This document shows, piece after piece, positions 36,555 through 48,975 of a stretch of DNA of 64,000 nt; the stretch's first letter is position 1, and each line of letters begins with the position of its first letter. The translations under genes were made by a program, and so were the position numbers. The notes beneath the pieces were generated by a model. It was not told the DNA's origin, searched no databases, and saw only the letters and a list, made by a program, of their open reading frames with translations. The stretch lies in assembly GCA_004123355.1 (NCBI GenBank), contig SCHM01000001.1, positions 4,332,001-4,396,000 of the forward strand, read 5' to 3'. The DNA is from Amphirosellinia nigrospora. Taxonomy: Eukaryota > Ascomycota > Sordariomycetes > Xylariales > Xylariaceae.

Positions 36555-39500
36555 ATGGGTGCCGATTGCTGTGGCGGTAAAAAGACGCTTCAGCTTCCAG
36601 AGGCTGGAGCGGCCCAGGCGTCCTGCCATAATCCGCCCGTGACTGGTTGTGCTCGGCAGACTGACTGTTGTACTCCAAACAATGAAAAGTGTAACGGTGC
36701 GGCCACTACCCGTATCTGCAAACATGTGTTCTCGTGCTCCATACTAATTGAATTCACGATGTAGAGGAGTGTCTCAAGTCCGTTGCTGCTACACTATGTG
36801 CCGAGGGCGTTGGTTGTCATACGGCTGGCCACAATGGCCGTACGTCCACTCTACCGAGCCACTTCCAATGTATGGCTACTAATCGACCTCAGATGGGATT
36901 GGCGATGGTTCCGACGGGTCCCAGCCTTCAGCTTGTGATGCTCATCTTCAGATGGCTTTTGCGCAGTATCAGTCTTTTTTGGACAACGTTCGGTGTATCT
37001 GTCGCAGCATGATTGAGCGTGGTTACAAGTCCTGCTGCAAACCCTCGGAGATAGGGACCGAGGCTCAAGCACCGAATGCCGTTGTTCCGAGCCAAACTGC
37101 TTGTAATCTTAGCAAGGAAGATTGCTGTGGTGTTCCAGCTAGCGGGATAGCTGGTGGAAAGGCGGACTGTTGCTCAAACGGTGACATCAAAGGCCAACGC
37201 CAATGTTCCGCTGGTGTGACTGGTAAATCCAAGTCTATCCAATGTTGTGATAGCGAGAGGGTATTTGAGAGCCGTCGCAGTGGAGAAGAAGATTGCTGTG
37301 ACAACAAGATGGAACCGGGAGGTCTCTGTGTCAAGAAAGGACTGGATACTTGTTGCGGTAGCAGCACCAAGTCGGAGGCTAGAGACACCTGCAATGCTGG
37401 CTGTTGCGACGACAAGAAGGTATTTGATAATTGCTGTGCCGTCAAAATGAAGCCAGAGGATCTTTTTGTGAAGCATCGGCTTGACGATTGTGATGACACC
37501 AGGTTGGGACCTAAAGACAGCTGCAGCGGTGGGTGTTGCGGCGATCAGGGAATACCTAGCTGCACTAGTGATGGCGGCCTCCTTGAGAACACTCGTGATG
37601 AGTGCTGCGACGGCAGAGCTGGCTACATACCGGGATCACGTTCCAGCACGAAGAAGAAGTGCCAACCCGCTCCACCAGTTGGCAACAGCAACGACGAGAT
37701 CGACGTTGAGAGAGGCAACGAAACGACTGTCCGTATCAGCGTTACTGGCATGACCTGTAATGGCTGTAGCGACAACTTGGCACGGAATCTCGCAACTAAT
37801 GGGGTCCGTAACAGTGAGTACATCTAAAAGCATATCCTTTTTAACCCGGGCAATAACAGCATCGCGAGTCTTCTATTTTGCCTTGTGTAGTTAAGAAGGA
37901 CTCAAATTTTATGGAGGGATTGGTATTCTTATTAGGAGACAGTTTTACTAACGTGTATTATAGTTTGCGTCAATTACCTACAAGGTCATGCGGACTTTAC
38001 TATCGACCCTGCTCTTGATTTAGATACAATTCTCGTTAAAACACGAGAGGCTACGGGTTTTCAGATTACTACGATGGGCGGTGACGAATCAATCACTGTC
38101 CTAACTCCAGGCTCCAAGGCCTCTACGGCGCTTACTCAAATCGACTTTGATGGTGTTGAGGATATTGTGATTCTCAACAAGACTGCTGTCCGTGTCCATT
38201 ACAATCCTGCAATTATCGGCGCCCGAGAACTCTTTCACAAGATTGGGCACTTATCGGTTGAACTGGCACCACCTCAAAATGACCAACAGCTTGCTTCAGG
38301 GCGTAAGCGATTCATCATCCTTCTGGTCGAGACTATGACTTCCTTTGCGTTTACAATTCCCGTACTTGTTCTAGCTTGGGGTGATACCCATGTAAAAGAA
38401 ACACCAAGGCAATCGTCTCGCTGGTCCTTGGTAGCTTGGTTCAGTTTCTCGCCGTACCAGTATTTTACAAGCCAGCCCTCAGGTCCCTGATTCGATACGG
38501 AGTTCTCGAACTCGACATGTTAGTCGTGGTTGCCATCACAGTTGCATACGTATACTCTATTGTCGCTTTTGGGTATCTTATGTCAGGCAAGCCTTTAGAG
38601 ACGGCTTCATTCTTCGAGACTAGCTCGCTTCTCATCTCATTGATCATGCTAGGTCGTCTCGTTGCTAGCTATGCCCGCATTCGAGCCGTCTCAGCCGTGT
38701 CGGTACGTTCTTTGCAAGTTAGTACTGCTATCCTTGTCGAAAATGGAGCAGATCACGAGATTGATGCTCGGCTTCTACAATTCGGTGATATCTTCAAAGT
38801 CACACCCCATAGTCGAATTCCAACAGATGGGATTGTCATATCTGGAGTCAGCGACGTTGATGAATCTATGGTCACTGGAGAGAGTCTTCCAGTAACTAAA
38901 CAACCTGGCGAATCTCTCATCGCTGGTACTACTAATGGCTCCGGCATCCTGACTGTACGGCTGACTCGGCTACCTGGCAAGAACACTATCACAGACATAG
39001 CTAAACTTGTAGAAGATGCCAGTAGTTCGAGGCCAAGAGTCCAGGAAATTGCTGACAGGGTGGCAAGCTGGTTCTTACCTACAGTGCTCACAATAGCCCT
39101 GGTAGTTTTTATAATATGGACTATTGTTGGTATTAAAGTGAGGAACCAGTCGGGTGGCGAGTCCGTTGCTACTGCCATTACATACACAGTTGCAGTACTT
39201 GCCATTTCTTGCCCGTGTGGTATAGGTCTAGCTGCTCCTCTGGCTCTTGTTGTGGCTAACGGTATTGCTGCGCGTGGGGGCGTGATTGTGAAATCAGCTG
39301 AGTGTACTGAACGCTCAAGAAAAGTTACAGACGTGGTTTTTGACAAAACTGGTACACTTACCGAGTCCAATCTCGATGTTGTTGTTGAAGAGTTATTCGA
39401 GAACAATTCAGCGGATGTTCGCAGTATCACAATGGCACTTATCAGCGACAGCGAACATCCAGTCTCAGCAGCGATCGCAAAACACCTGGGCCCTGACACC

Positions 39501-40264
39501 CAACCTTCCCATTAGTTACCAACATTCAAAGCTTCCCTGGGAAAGGCGTTGAGGGTTCTATGTCCGGCCTCGTAGTTCGTGCCGGGCATGCTAGCTGGAC
39601 TGGCAGCGAGGCCCTGCCAGAAATTCTGAAGATGCTAGATGATAGCATGACCATCTTGACGGTGACACGGGGCTCAAGCCCCATTGCTGCTTATGGTCTG
39701 CGCACAAGACTTCGAATTGATGCCATTGCAACCGTTGCAAAACTCCGCGAAGACGGTATTAGTATCCACCTTGTATCCGGGGACCAGAACAAAGCTGTGC
39801 AGGCGGTTGCGGCGGCTGTCGGTATCGACCGGGCGAACGTTGTCTCGCAGCGAACGCCTAAGGAGAAGCAGGATTATGTTGCTGCACTTATGTCCCAACC
39901 GGGCAAAGTGGTGATGTTTTGTGGTGACGGGACGAACGACGCTGTGGCTGTGGCACAGGCCGATATTGGTGTGCAACTTAGCGACAGCATCACTAGCGAA
40001 GTCACGCGAAGTGCTGCTGATGTTGTGCTGCTCTCAGGGCTTAGTGGCATCCCCTTCCTTATTGAAATCAGCCAAGCTGCTTTTGCTCGTATCGCATTCA
40101 ACTTCGTCTGGTCGGTTATCTATAATGTCTTTGCTATTCTCCTCGCGGCTGGCGCCTTCGTTCGGGTTCGCATTGCGCCTGCTTATGCGGGCGCCGGTGA
40201 GCTTGTGAGCATTTTGCCAATCATTATTGCTTCTCTAACGATGCTTTTACTACATCGAGTTTGA
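36555..40264 (+). CDS. Heavy-metal P1B-type ATPase with Cys-rich N-terminus (PCA1/CrpA-like)
   Basis: ATP-driven exporter of soft metals (Cu or Cd) in the group of yeast Pca1 and fungal CrpA. The N-terminus starts MGADCCGGKK. Small introns at about 36723-36774 and 36840-36891 precede a cytosolic region with about twelve Cys-Cys pairs (DCCG, DCCS, QCCD, ECCD and others, 36565-37610). One metal-binding domain follows (GMTCNGCSDNL), split by an intron at 37814-37963. Then come the membrane helices, TGES, the ion-path motif SCPCGIGLAAP, the phosphorylation site DKTGTLTES, SEHPVSAAIAKHL, GDGTNDAVAVAQADIGVQL and the end AGELVSILPII. All core motifs are intact. Frame changes at the A run 38399-38401 and the C run 39499-39501 each fit one missing base. 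About 1,100 residues. Metal choice cannot be decided by eye: CPC occurs in both Cu and Cd pumps. Confidence 0.9.
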
Positions 40265-40564
40265 ACGCTATAATCTTGGGCAGTATTACCATGGCTTCTT
40301 GGACGGATTGCTGTCAACTCTAATGAGGGTTCTAAAGTCCTGGTGGTACCAAAATAAGTCTCGCTATAATTATCTACCAAGGAACCAAATATTGCGCGAC
40401 AGGAGAACATCTCTTGTTATATGTACCTGTTAACAAGCTATTTACTGTAGTCTAATGCTCAACAGCCTAGGCACTGTTGGTTCCATAACGTTTACCGTAA
40501 CCTATGCTCGTGTGTGCTCTAAGACCAGTCCGCATTATATACGGTCTACAACACCCAGAATTAG
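40265..40564. other. Convergent intergenic
   Basis: About 300 bp between convergent genes; no feature seen. Confidence 0.55.
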
Positions 40565-43500
40565 CTATCGCTTTTCAATCGTCACCTGTAAAGGCTTCAA
40601 AAACCCCAACATTCTTTCTGAGTCAAAGAAAATCTTGTTGTCCGAAAGATGTCAAAACAAGAAAAATGGTACTTACGTGCGAACCACCAGCGCATCGATA
40701 CCAACCGTTTCCGATAGAGTGCCAGGCGAAGCCCTGTACACATAGCGAAGCCATTTTCTTTTCAACTTCGCTTCTGCCTTCTTGCGCTTGTCCTCCTCCT
40801 CTTTTGCCTTGCGCTTGGTCTCTTCCTTTTCCTTCTTCCTCTTTTCCTTCCTCCTTTCGCTTTTTCTCTTCCTTCTTCCGCTTCTTCTCTTCTTCCTTCT
40901 TCCACTTCTTCTCTTCCTCTTTCTTTCGCTTTTCCTCTTCCATTTTCTTCCAAAATTTCTCGATTTCTTCTCTCCGCTTTGCTATCTCTTGGAGTTTTCT
41001 GTCTTTATTTATGAGTGTATGCCCCACTTACGAATGTCTTGAGAGGAGGTAATGCTTAGATCCGTGAAGGCGTCGTCTAACTGCCGCTGCTTCTTGTTTC
41101 TTTGGGTTGATGACTGATCTACTGATGCTTCACTCCACTTTCTTTTCGGTCTATTACTAGTCGCTGGCGCCTTCTCTATCATCTGCAGTTTTGGTTCAGA
41201 GCCTGTCATCGTTTCTGATGCTGTTTGATATTGAAGCGGCATTGGCGGATAAACGCCATTGTAGGCTTGCTTTGGGAGTTGTATCAACGTTCGACGCATG
41301 GCTTCCATTTTACTCAAAACTGTTGCTTCGTTGATATAGAATACGGGGCCAGCCTGTTCTTCGATTAGTGCGTCGCGTTTGATGTCTCTGCTCAAGTTCT
41401 CAATCGAACGGCCGTTCGCCCAGTTACTCAATTTCACAAGCGACTGCATTGCCTCGACAACTTCACTTGAACTACCATCCGTCAAACCCGTGGTGCGAAA
41501 CCCATCTTCGTTCAGCTTGAGGCTCAAGAGCTCCATCGAGGCCTTCGGCTGTAAATGGGGGAAATGCAGTCGCCCAGGGACCCTTGAGGCTAAACCCGGA
41601 TTTTGGTTCAGCATCTGTATGATCGGATCTTCGTAACCCGCGAAGATGACGACGAGGTGATTCATGAATTTATCCTCGGTGAGGCAGTTCGTAATCTCGT
41701 CAATGGCCTCTTTTCCGTATTGGGTAGTGCTATTGAGTCGATATGCCTCGTCGATGAACAACACCTTCCCTAGAGATGCCTCAAATTGTTTTCGCACCTT
41801 GGGACCTGTCTGCCCAAGGTATTGTCCGATAAGCTCAGTTGCGGATATGACATTGACTTCATGCTTGCAAGAAGACCAGAGCGTTGTAGTATAGTTTCCC
41901 ATATTTTGGCCATACTAGTTTTACCAGTGCCTATATGCCCCAGTTAGCAGCGCCAAGTCTCAACGCACATCGCCACCGGAGATGCTTACCTGGCGGTCCT
42001 GTGAATGTAAAAGTCATATCGAATATCTTGTGGCTAGGAATGTTCCTCTCCCTTCCTCTTATGATTCTCTTGGGCCACAACCTGACTTCTGCTTTCACTT
42101 CCTCGCAGCCGACGACACCCTCGAAAAGTTTCTCTACATCAATACAAGCGTTGGAGATGCGCTGATATTCCGGATCAATATCACTAGGTTGTAGATGGAC
42201 TGGTTGGCCAAACTGAGAAGAGTCATCCCGAACCCGCTCTAAGTAACGCCTCTGAGCCGCATCAAGAATAATGTCAACTTCGCCAGCATTTCCAAAATTG
42301 AGTTTATGTCGCTGCCTTTCCAGTATTTCCATCGCGATATCTTCAACATCTTTACCTGCGTTCAAACCGCGTCTTTTGAGATTTGTTTCCAAATATCTTG
42401 TAGCTGCTCAGCGCTGTAGTCCTTGAACACAAATGCCGTCTCCAGAGGAAACCGACGTTTGAATCCCGGGTTCGTATCCTGGTACATTTCTACCATCTTG
42501 TCCTTGTAGCCAAGCAGTAAGATACACCGATCTTCCCCAGGTTGACTGTGTATGGCTCCAACCAAAGTATCAATGATATTGGACCTATAAGAGTCCGCCT
42601 GGCCACCAACTCCATTGGTGTTGAACTTACTACCAAATCCGTACGCCTCATCGATGATCAAAACTTTTCCTTTCGTAGAATCGAGAATCTCCTTAGTTTT
42701 AGCCTCGCTCCCACCAAGGTGGCCTGAAATGAAATCTGCCGGTGTTCTCGTAACGACTTCGTCGTTGCTAAGTCCCAGCTCGACGAGTATCTGTCCGTAT
42801 AGTTGAGCGACTGTCGTCTTGCCGGTGCCCGGGTTACCGAGGAATACTTTGTGCAGTGATGTTTGCAATAGTGGAAGATCCATCAGTTCACGCATACGGT
42901 TGTGGAGGACCTCCTTGATCATGCCACGTAGGGCAATTTTGACTTCTGTTAAGCCAATCATCCCGTCTAACTTGTCTAAGGCGTCGCTTTTGAAATTTTC
43001 TCCATAACCTGGGCCAAGCAAGTCACCTTCGGTGAAGGCATGGTGGTCAACGGAATTCCAGCCATTGTTCTCGCCCAGTCTATGCATCAAGCGCGACTTT
43101 ATCTGGGCTACCGTGCTCTCGACAGCCCATGCATTACCAGAGTCTCCTACACCGCCGGCTCGAAGAATTCGTCGGGCGACTACTTTCAAGAGAAACTCTC
43201 TATCTTGTGGTTGCTGCTGACAGATCGGGAACTTCATGGATGGGTTGATTCGCGCACGAATCTGAGCCTGCAACATGTGTAGTATCTCGCCCTCGTTGTA
43301 GCCTCTGAGTTCACATGTGTGGCCTATTCGGTCACGGATCGTCTTGTTATGTCCATAAAATCTTTCCATGTCCTCTTTATACCCTGCAAATATGAAAACG
43401 ACCTTCTCCTCGGGTTCCTCATAGACTCAATAATACGATTGAGAACATCTACGCCACCACCGGTATGTGCAGTTACAAGTTGATGGACGTCGTCGATGAA

Positions 43501-43937
43501 CAAGGCACCTACGCCGGCTTGGGTTATCTCGTTTATCAGTGTTTCGATTGCTGGAATCCCCTTTGAAGCGAGAGAAGAGCCGCTGTTCTCTTTGTATGTC
43601 CACTCGTGGTCCGGGCCGAAGACTTCGAGTAGGGCGAGGAATCTCGCGTACAATCTAGCAACAGTTGTTTTCCCTGGGCCCCTCTGTTAGCTCTATGAAA
43701 TACTCATGTTTGGATCCAATCCGAACCTGTTCCAGGACCGCCTAGAAATACGGCGCTGAGTAGCTCATCGCCGGTGTTGTGCACTGTCTGACCGGGCTTA
43801 ATCTCGTACCAAATATTCAGAAATAGTTCTTTGGCTCTCTGAAGCCCGATCATATCCATAAGTTCATCGAGAACTGCATTCTGGTGTCCGAGTTTCTTCT
43901 CGTCTTGCCATTTCTGTTTAGGCTGTTTGTTGTTCAT
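40565..43937 (-). CDS. Triple-AAA ATPase, CbxX/CfqX (SpoVK-like) type
   Basis: Large ATPase with three AAA modules of the CbxX/CfqX group (related to Rubisco-activase-like CbbX and bacillar SpoVK); the fungal substrate is unknown. Module 1: Walker A GGPGTGKTTVARLYARF (spliced over the intron 43674-43726), Walker B ALFIDDVHQL. Module 2: FLGNPGTGKTTVAQLYGQIL and KVLIIDEAYGFG. Module 3: TGPPGTGKTSMAKI (spliced over the intron 41931-41989) and KVLFIDEAYRL. A Lys/Glu-rich coiled coil (about 40960-40760) follows, then a cysteine motif (CVQGFAWHS, GWYRCAGGSH) and a last exon of a few residues after an intron at 40586-40676. Both Walker motifs are present in all modules, so it should be an active ATPase. 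Frame changes occur near 43420, 41830 and 41010. About 1,020 residues; no signal peptide. Confidence 0.85.
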
Positions 43938-44609
43938 GTTCCTGAGTGTAAGTCACTGTCTGTAGTTTTTATCAATGTTCAGGATTTTTGAGTTTGATTA
44001 CAGACTGTCGGAAGCATTTTCAAAAGCCGGGGCGAGAGTAGAATATATATTCGGGCCATCCGCTTTCTATATAGTTCTGCTTCTGATGGTTGAATCTGTT
44101 GTATGCCTCTTGATCGTGAAAGAATCTGCTAGATAGTATAACTCGCTACATTGACTAACTCACTTAAATTCGAATTCATTCCACTTAATGGTCGACTTGA
44201 TTGCTGGGAACTTAGTACCCGAACTAATAGCCACACCCGAGAATTTGGCTTGACCAAGCTAACGGGCGTATAGGGTGTATAGACTCGTATCTCGTAGAGC
44301 TCATAACTTATCCGAATACCGTGGAAAGTATGGCTATCTAGGTTCTCCTTTTAGTTCGCTGCATCTTTAAAGCTCACAAGGACCGCGGTTCAGAGGAAGG
44401 TTAACATTGCACTTATGCTAAGAGATAAACATATGTCCTTTAAAACAAGCCCAGACGTGGTATTAAATTTCCAAATTGTTACAGAGCCAAATCCTTACAC
44501 AGGCGCTAGCCGTTAGCAACGCCAACGCCAACGCCAACCGCTATAGCACTATGTCATCAATACCCAGTTTGAGTTTCCTAAATCACCAAACGCCAGCATT
44601 TCCTAAAAC
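43938..44609. other. Intergenic
   Basis: Promoter of the AAA gene and 3' flank of ATG17. Contains a (GCCAAC)n run at about 44514-44541. No gene seen. Confidence 0.55.
44514..44541. repeat. Short (GCCAAC)n tandem repeat
   Basis: About four copies of a 6-bp unit just downstream of the ATG17 stop. Confidence 0.6.
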
Positions 44610-46247
44610 CTACTGTCTATTATCCGTGAGGTGGTGACGCCGTCTCGCACCCTCGACGACACTCTTCTCTAGGATCGGGGTGCCGCCGGATGCTCGGGGA
44701 TCCGGCCGACTATCTGTGGATGGCACGACATCCCATCTCAAGATAGGATCGTCCATGCCCGGCCATAGATCTGTGGGCAAATGATCTGCAACCTCTTGGC
44801 GGAACGTGTCTCGCTGCCTACGATCCATATCAATGATCTTCTCAACGTTGTCTTTCGCACTTCTCCAAATGCTCAGGATCTTCTCTTCGACTGTTCTCCG
44901 TCGTTCGACTTCAAGAATGAGATGGTCATATGTGCCCGCATATTTCTCATAGAAAGTCCTCAACTCTTCCATCTCGGAAATCTTATCGTGTATTGTGTCC
45001 TGCTCCTCTACCCATCTGTCTCGAAACTCATTTTCAGCAGATACATAACTCTGGATTCTAGTACTAATGTCCTCCAGCGCGCGGAATGCATCTAGTGTAC
45101 CAAGATATCCCGATTTCACCTCAGTTGTCTGCTCGTCTAGATTGCTAAAGTCTGCTTCCACTGAGTGAAGACGTTCGTTTAGTTCTTGAACTACATCTTC
45201 TACTTCAGAAGAGTCCTGCACAAGCACTTCAAGCATCTGCGCCCTATCTTCAGGCGATAATGGCTGCAAATCAGGCATATGCGATCCTTGGTCAGGTATA
45301 ACGCCCGATATAGATACATCATCGCCTTCCTGGGATTGAGTCGCCTCGGCAGCTTTGATCCTAGCGAGGGCTGAGCCGCCTTCAGTCGTCCGTACTGCAG
45401 TGACGCATAGGTCAAAATGTTGCGTCAGAGACGTGAGGAGCTCAGCCATAGCATGCGAATTGTCAATCATAGCAGACAGGAGGTGTAAAAGCGGAGGTCC
45501 ACTCGACGAGGCGGCTGGAGATGTGGGTGAGGGGACAGAGGACATGATGGCTTTGAGATTACGCAAGTCGGCTTCGAACTGGAGAAGGTCTCTATCGAAA
45601 GATTGCTGTGTCGTCTGGAAAGACCCGGGTTAGTGATATGCAAAGCAACCTCAACCGAATATGCTCTCAATCCTCTCAAAACCGTGCATGGTGTGATGCG
45701 AAAAGGGACACAAGGGGGCACAAGGGTATCATTGCTTACCTGGAGCGCCTGGATATTTTCCTTCAGGGCCTCCCTCATCCGGTCCACCTGAGCCTCGTCA
45801 ACGAAGTCGAGTAAGCTCCGCTTCTCTTCGCCGGAGGGCGGAATGCACTGTTCACCGCGCGGCCACGTAGAATGTTCATGGTGTCCTCCAGCCGTCCATT
45901 AGTCGCATCCAAGGCCTTGATGACTTGCTTGAACTCCCGCTTGCCATTGTCATAGGTGCGCGTCAAGCCCTTGCGCACACGCAGAAGCAACCGCATCTGT
46001 TCCCGATGCCACGACGGAGAAACTGGGTCTGTGCCGAGAGGATGACTGACTCCTCGTGGGCTTGGCGGGCGGCGTGGACGAGGTCGTTTGCACGCAGGAC
46101 GAGCCTCATGGACGAGAGTGAGCGCTTGGCATCGAGCAGGTGCTGGACGAGGGTCTCAACAGGAACGGAGTCGGGGTAGGAGGATGGCACGTGAAGAGAG
46201 GTTGGACGCGACGCTGAATGCGACGAGGTCGGGCTTATTGAAGCCAT
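44610..46247 (-). CDS. ATG17: Autophagy scaffold protein Atg17
   Basis: Scaffold of the Atg1 kinase complex at the pre-autophagosomal structure; forms a crescent-shaped helical dimer. Start at 46247; an N-terminal Ser/Pro tail leads to the conserved block [20 protein letters not shown], then [20 protein letters not shown]. Two frame changes (CCC at 46002-46004 and CC at 45831-45832 on the plus strand; each fits one missing G of the gene) link to [19 protein letters not shown] and [21 protein letters not shown] 125-bp intron (45615-45739, gtaagc...ccag) precedes the long exon starting [20 protein letters not shown], mostly coiled-coil, ending near the family block [11 protein letters not shown] and a basic tail. 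About 504 residues, the usual size for filamentous fungi. No membrane segment. Confidence 0.9.
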
Positions 46248-46983
46248 GACGTTAGAGGCGGGATATCGAGATGAGGCGGTCGGTCGTAGGCACGTAGATT
46301 AACTATAATTATGGTCGCGAGGGCAGCTCGGCGCTGAGAGGGTGCCATCTACATCTAACATTCTAGTCGCTAGTGTACGCATGGAATTAGGAGAGTGTGG
46401 CGTGGCGACTTAGATGAAGACTGGGGATGGAGAGGAAGAGAGGAAGAGAGGTGAAGAAGAATGAAGGAGCCAATACGGGAACTACCGGTAAGGTGGTAGG
46501 CAAATAGGTGAGGTTCTGTTGGCACTGACGTTAGACATTCTGGATAGCTCTGAGCTAGAAGCTTTTAGTGGATACCTTCATTGTCACTTACAAGGGTAAA
46601 TAGGCTGGACCCGGGTGCCCGAGCAGGCCCCGGGGCGCAAGGCGTGCACTTAGGCAGACTAGTGCACTGCAGATCCCCACGTTGTCTCACAGTTAGTTGC
46701 CTCACATTGCCTTAGGCAGCCTTAGGTACTGGCCGGGCTCAGTGACGGGGCCAACCTCCCTCCTGGGATTAATTAGGTGATCCGACCCTAGAGGCCCTAG
46801 TTCTAACCCCTATTATTGGTTACCGAAGTGGCCCGCATACTGTAGCAGGTACACTTGGAGCCTCCTAAACTCAATACCGAATACTATACTTGTGTATACC
46901 TAGATCCATCTATAAACAGCGGCGCTTGGTTCTTTCTCCAGCGCGACGATGAACTGTGGTTGAAAGAAGCGTGTCGGAGACAC
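46248..46983. other. Divergent promoter between ATG17 and the flavokinase gene
   Basis: A purine-rich tract on the plus strand at about 46421-46480 is a CT-rich tract on the ATG17 strand, typical of fungal transcription starts. Several GCCTTAGGCA-like stretches at 46650-46730. No gene supported; an open frame at 46855-47061 overlaps the next gene in another frame. Confidence 0.55.
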
Positions 46984-48975
46984 AATGAACAAGATACCTC
47001 GGAAGCCTGTAGCCCAACCAGCTATCAAGCCTCCGCCACAGCCTCCGCCGCAGTCTTATGATCTTCTTGATGACTTGATAGATGACTACCTCGAGCCACC
47101 TCCTAAGTTGATTAGAACAGTATCAGCAGTAGACATCGTCAGCCAGCCCAAATAAGGCCAAAACCCCTAGATCGGGATTCGCTGTCGCCTGCGCTTCGGG
47201 GGCAAAAATCAACACCTGCATTAGTCTCACCATCTACACTCTCCGCCGTTTCTTCGCCTTCAGAGCCCGTCGCTATTATTTCGTCTAGCTCGAGATGGAA
47301 GACAGTTGTGGATGAGACTGTTGTAAGTAACTCTCGACGTTATCTCCGTGTCTATGGTAATTTCTGGAGCATCGAAGCCATATTTCTAGTGACGACAACA
47401 CCCTAATCGCTACTCACAATTCCAAAGTATTCAAGGGCAGGTTCGGAATAGTGATGACTAACGCCGGGAGTTGCAGTACTTCGCAGGAGGCTTAATTTCT
47501 CACCCTTTTGAATCCACCAAACACTATAGCATACTTCGTCATTCATCCGCAATAGTGTACTACAAGGGCCCTTCAACCAATGTCACAATTAGTGTGTTCG
47601 CAGACTCTACACTGCCCCCAGACAGATCATATTGGATCCAGAGGAAAGGGTTCTCCGGAAATATGGGCATGGCCGCGAGCGCTCTAATGAGAAGTATGCT
47701 TTCTGATATTGTTTATTTCTAGTTATTATAAAAATGCTGTTCACACGGGCTCACGCATCACTTTCCATGAGCTCGCAATCCCAATAGCAATTTAATTATT
47801 GCTATAATCTGTAATTGCTAACACTTATACTCGTATAGCAACGTCCAACTGGATCGATGTCACACCGTCTGTTGAAGCATTAGCGTCCAGTATCCCTGAA
47901 GGCGATGAGCGAGCGTGGCAAAGGGACATTAAAAAGTTCTTAAAAAAGGCTTCTAAGGATCATCATTCTTCTAAGCATGTATTACGAGAAACATGTGTCC
48001 TTCGTATTCCGGTCGCGGCCGCAGATGGTTATCTGCGAATAGTAATGTGTTCTGGACAACGCTCTAAGAAATCACTTTGCCCCTCCCCGACCTTTCGGCT
48101 CGCCAGCACCTCTTCCGATGTTGTGTTCTTCGCGGCGCTAGTCTAGCTACTTTGCCTCTTGAACTTGGACTCAAGGCAGCATCTGTGGTCGGCAATCTAT
48201 ATGTTCAAAGAGTTGTTGGTCCAGCTCAGGCCGTTGTCCAGAGCAAAATGCAAAACATACAGCCAGCATTCGTAAGAAACCACCCTGAAAGATTAGCTTT
48301 GGCGCAATCTAGCATTAGCGAGCAATTTGGAAATCTGAAGGAACTTCGATGCTACAAGAGATGTTACATATAGTCCTTTCCACGAAAGAGACACTCGATG
48401 AACCGCCGGACATTATAGGTAGCGATTCGGCCCCGAGAAACCATTTCCGATCACGTTTGATGGGAAAGTTGTTCCTGGGACAGGCCAAAGCCGAAATTGG
48501 TTGGAACGCCAACAGCAAATCTGTGCAATGTTGCCGAAGACGTGTTGCTCCGTCTCAATGGTATCTATATTGGCTGGGCCGCAATTGATCAGAGTAAGCC
48601 AGATAGGCACTCGACGGCTGGCGCGAAGCCATCATCACTATCGGCACATCACCCTTGCCGCCCCCAGGGTCGTTCCGCGGAAAATCGCTACGGGTGCATC
48701 TTGTATGCGACTTTGGGGAGAGTACAACTTTTTTCAATGCGAAATTGAAAGTTATTGTCATGGCGTTCCTGAGGCCTACTCCGAAGCCGGCTCGTTCACA
48801 GCTACCCATTGACATTCTTGCGACAATTTCTCGCGACAAAGAGAATTGCGATCGCAAGCTTGAGCCGCGAAATGTGGCAACACGATGTTTTCTTGGAAAT
48901 ATTATCGCCGAGAAGGGCCAGAGAACTATAACAGATAGGTACATTGGTCTACGGTCTCAAATGCAGGCATGTTGA
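46984..48975 (+). CDS. Large protein with C-terminal riboflavin kinase domain (Fmn1-like)
   Basis: Likely flavokinase, making FMN from riboflavin and ATP, or a paralogue with another role. Exons: 46984-47322, 47477-47693, 47839-48975. The N-terminus is Pro-rich (KPPPQPPPQSYDLL) and then Ser/Thr-rich. Exon 2 gives the fungal block YFAGGLISHPFESTKHYSIL and RKGFSGNMG. Exon 3 starts TSNWIDVTPSVE, then ERAWQRDIKKFLKKASK and VMCSGQRSKKSLCPSPTFR, a hydrophobic stretch (LATLPLELGLKAASVVG), and the kinase domain: FDGKVVPGTGQ, GTPTANL (the PTAN nucleotide/Mg motif), LRLNGIYIGWA and NAKLKVIVMAFLRP. About 560 residues against roughly 220 for yeast Fmn1, so the kinase is a C-terminal module. About five frame changes. 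FMN supply may serve local flavoenzymes, but that is only context. Confidence 0.8.

Noticed and set aside
38753-39499. 248-codon open frame antisense to the P1B-ATPase
   Set aside because: Lies exactly opposite the well-supported ATPase core; composition follows from the sense codons and no motif is recognisable.
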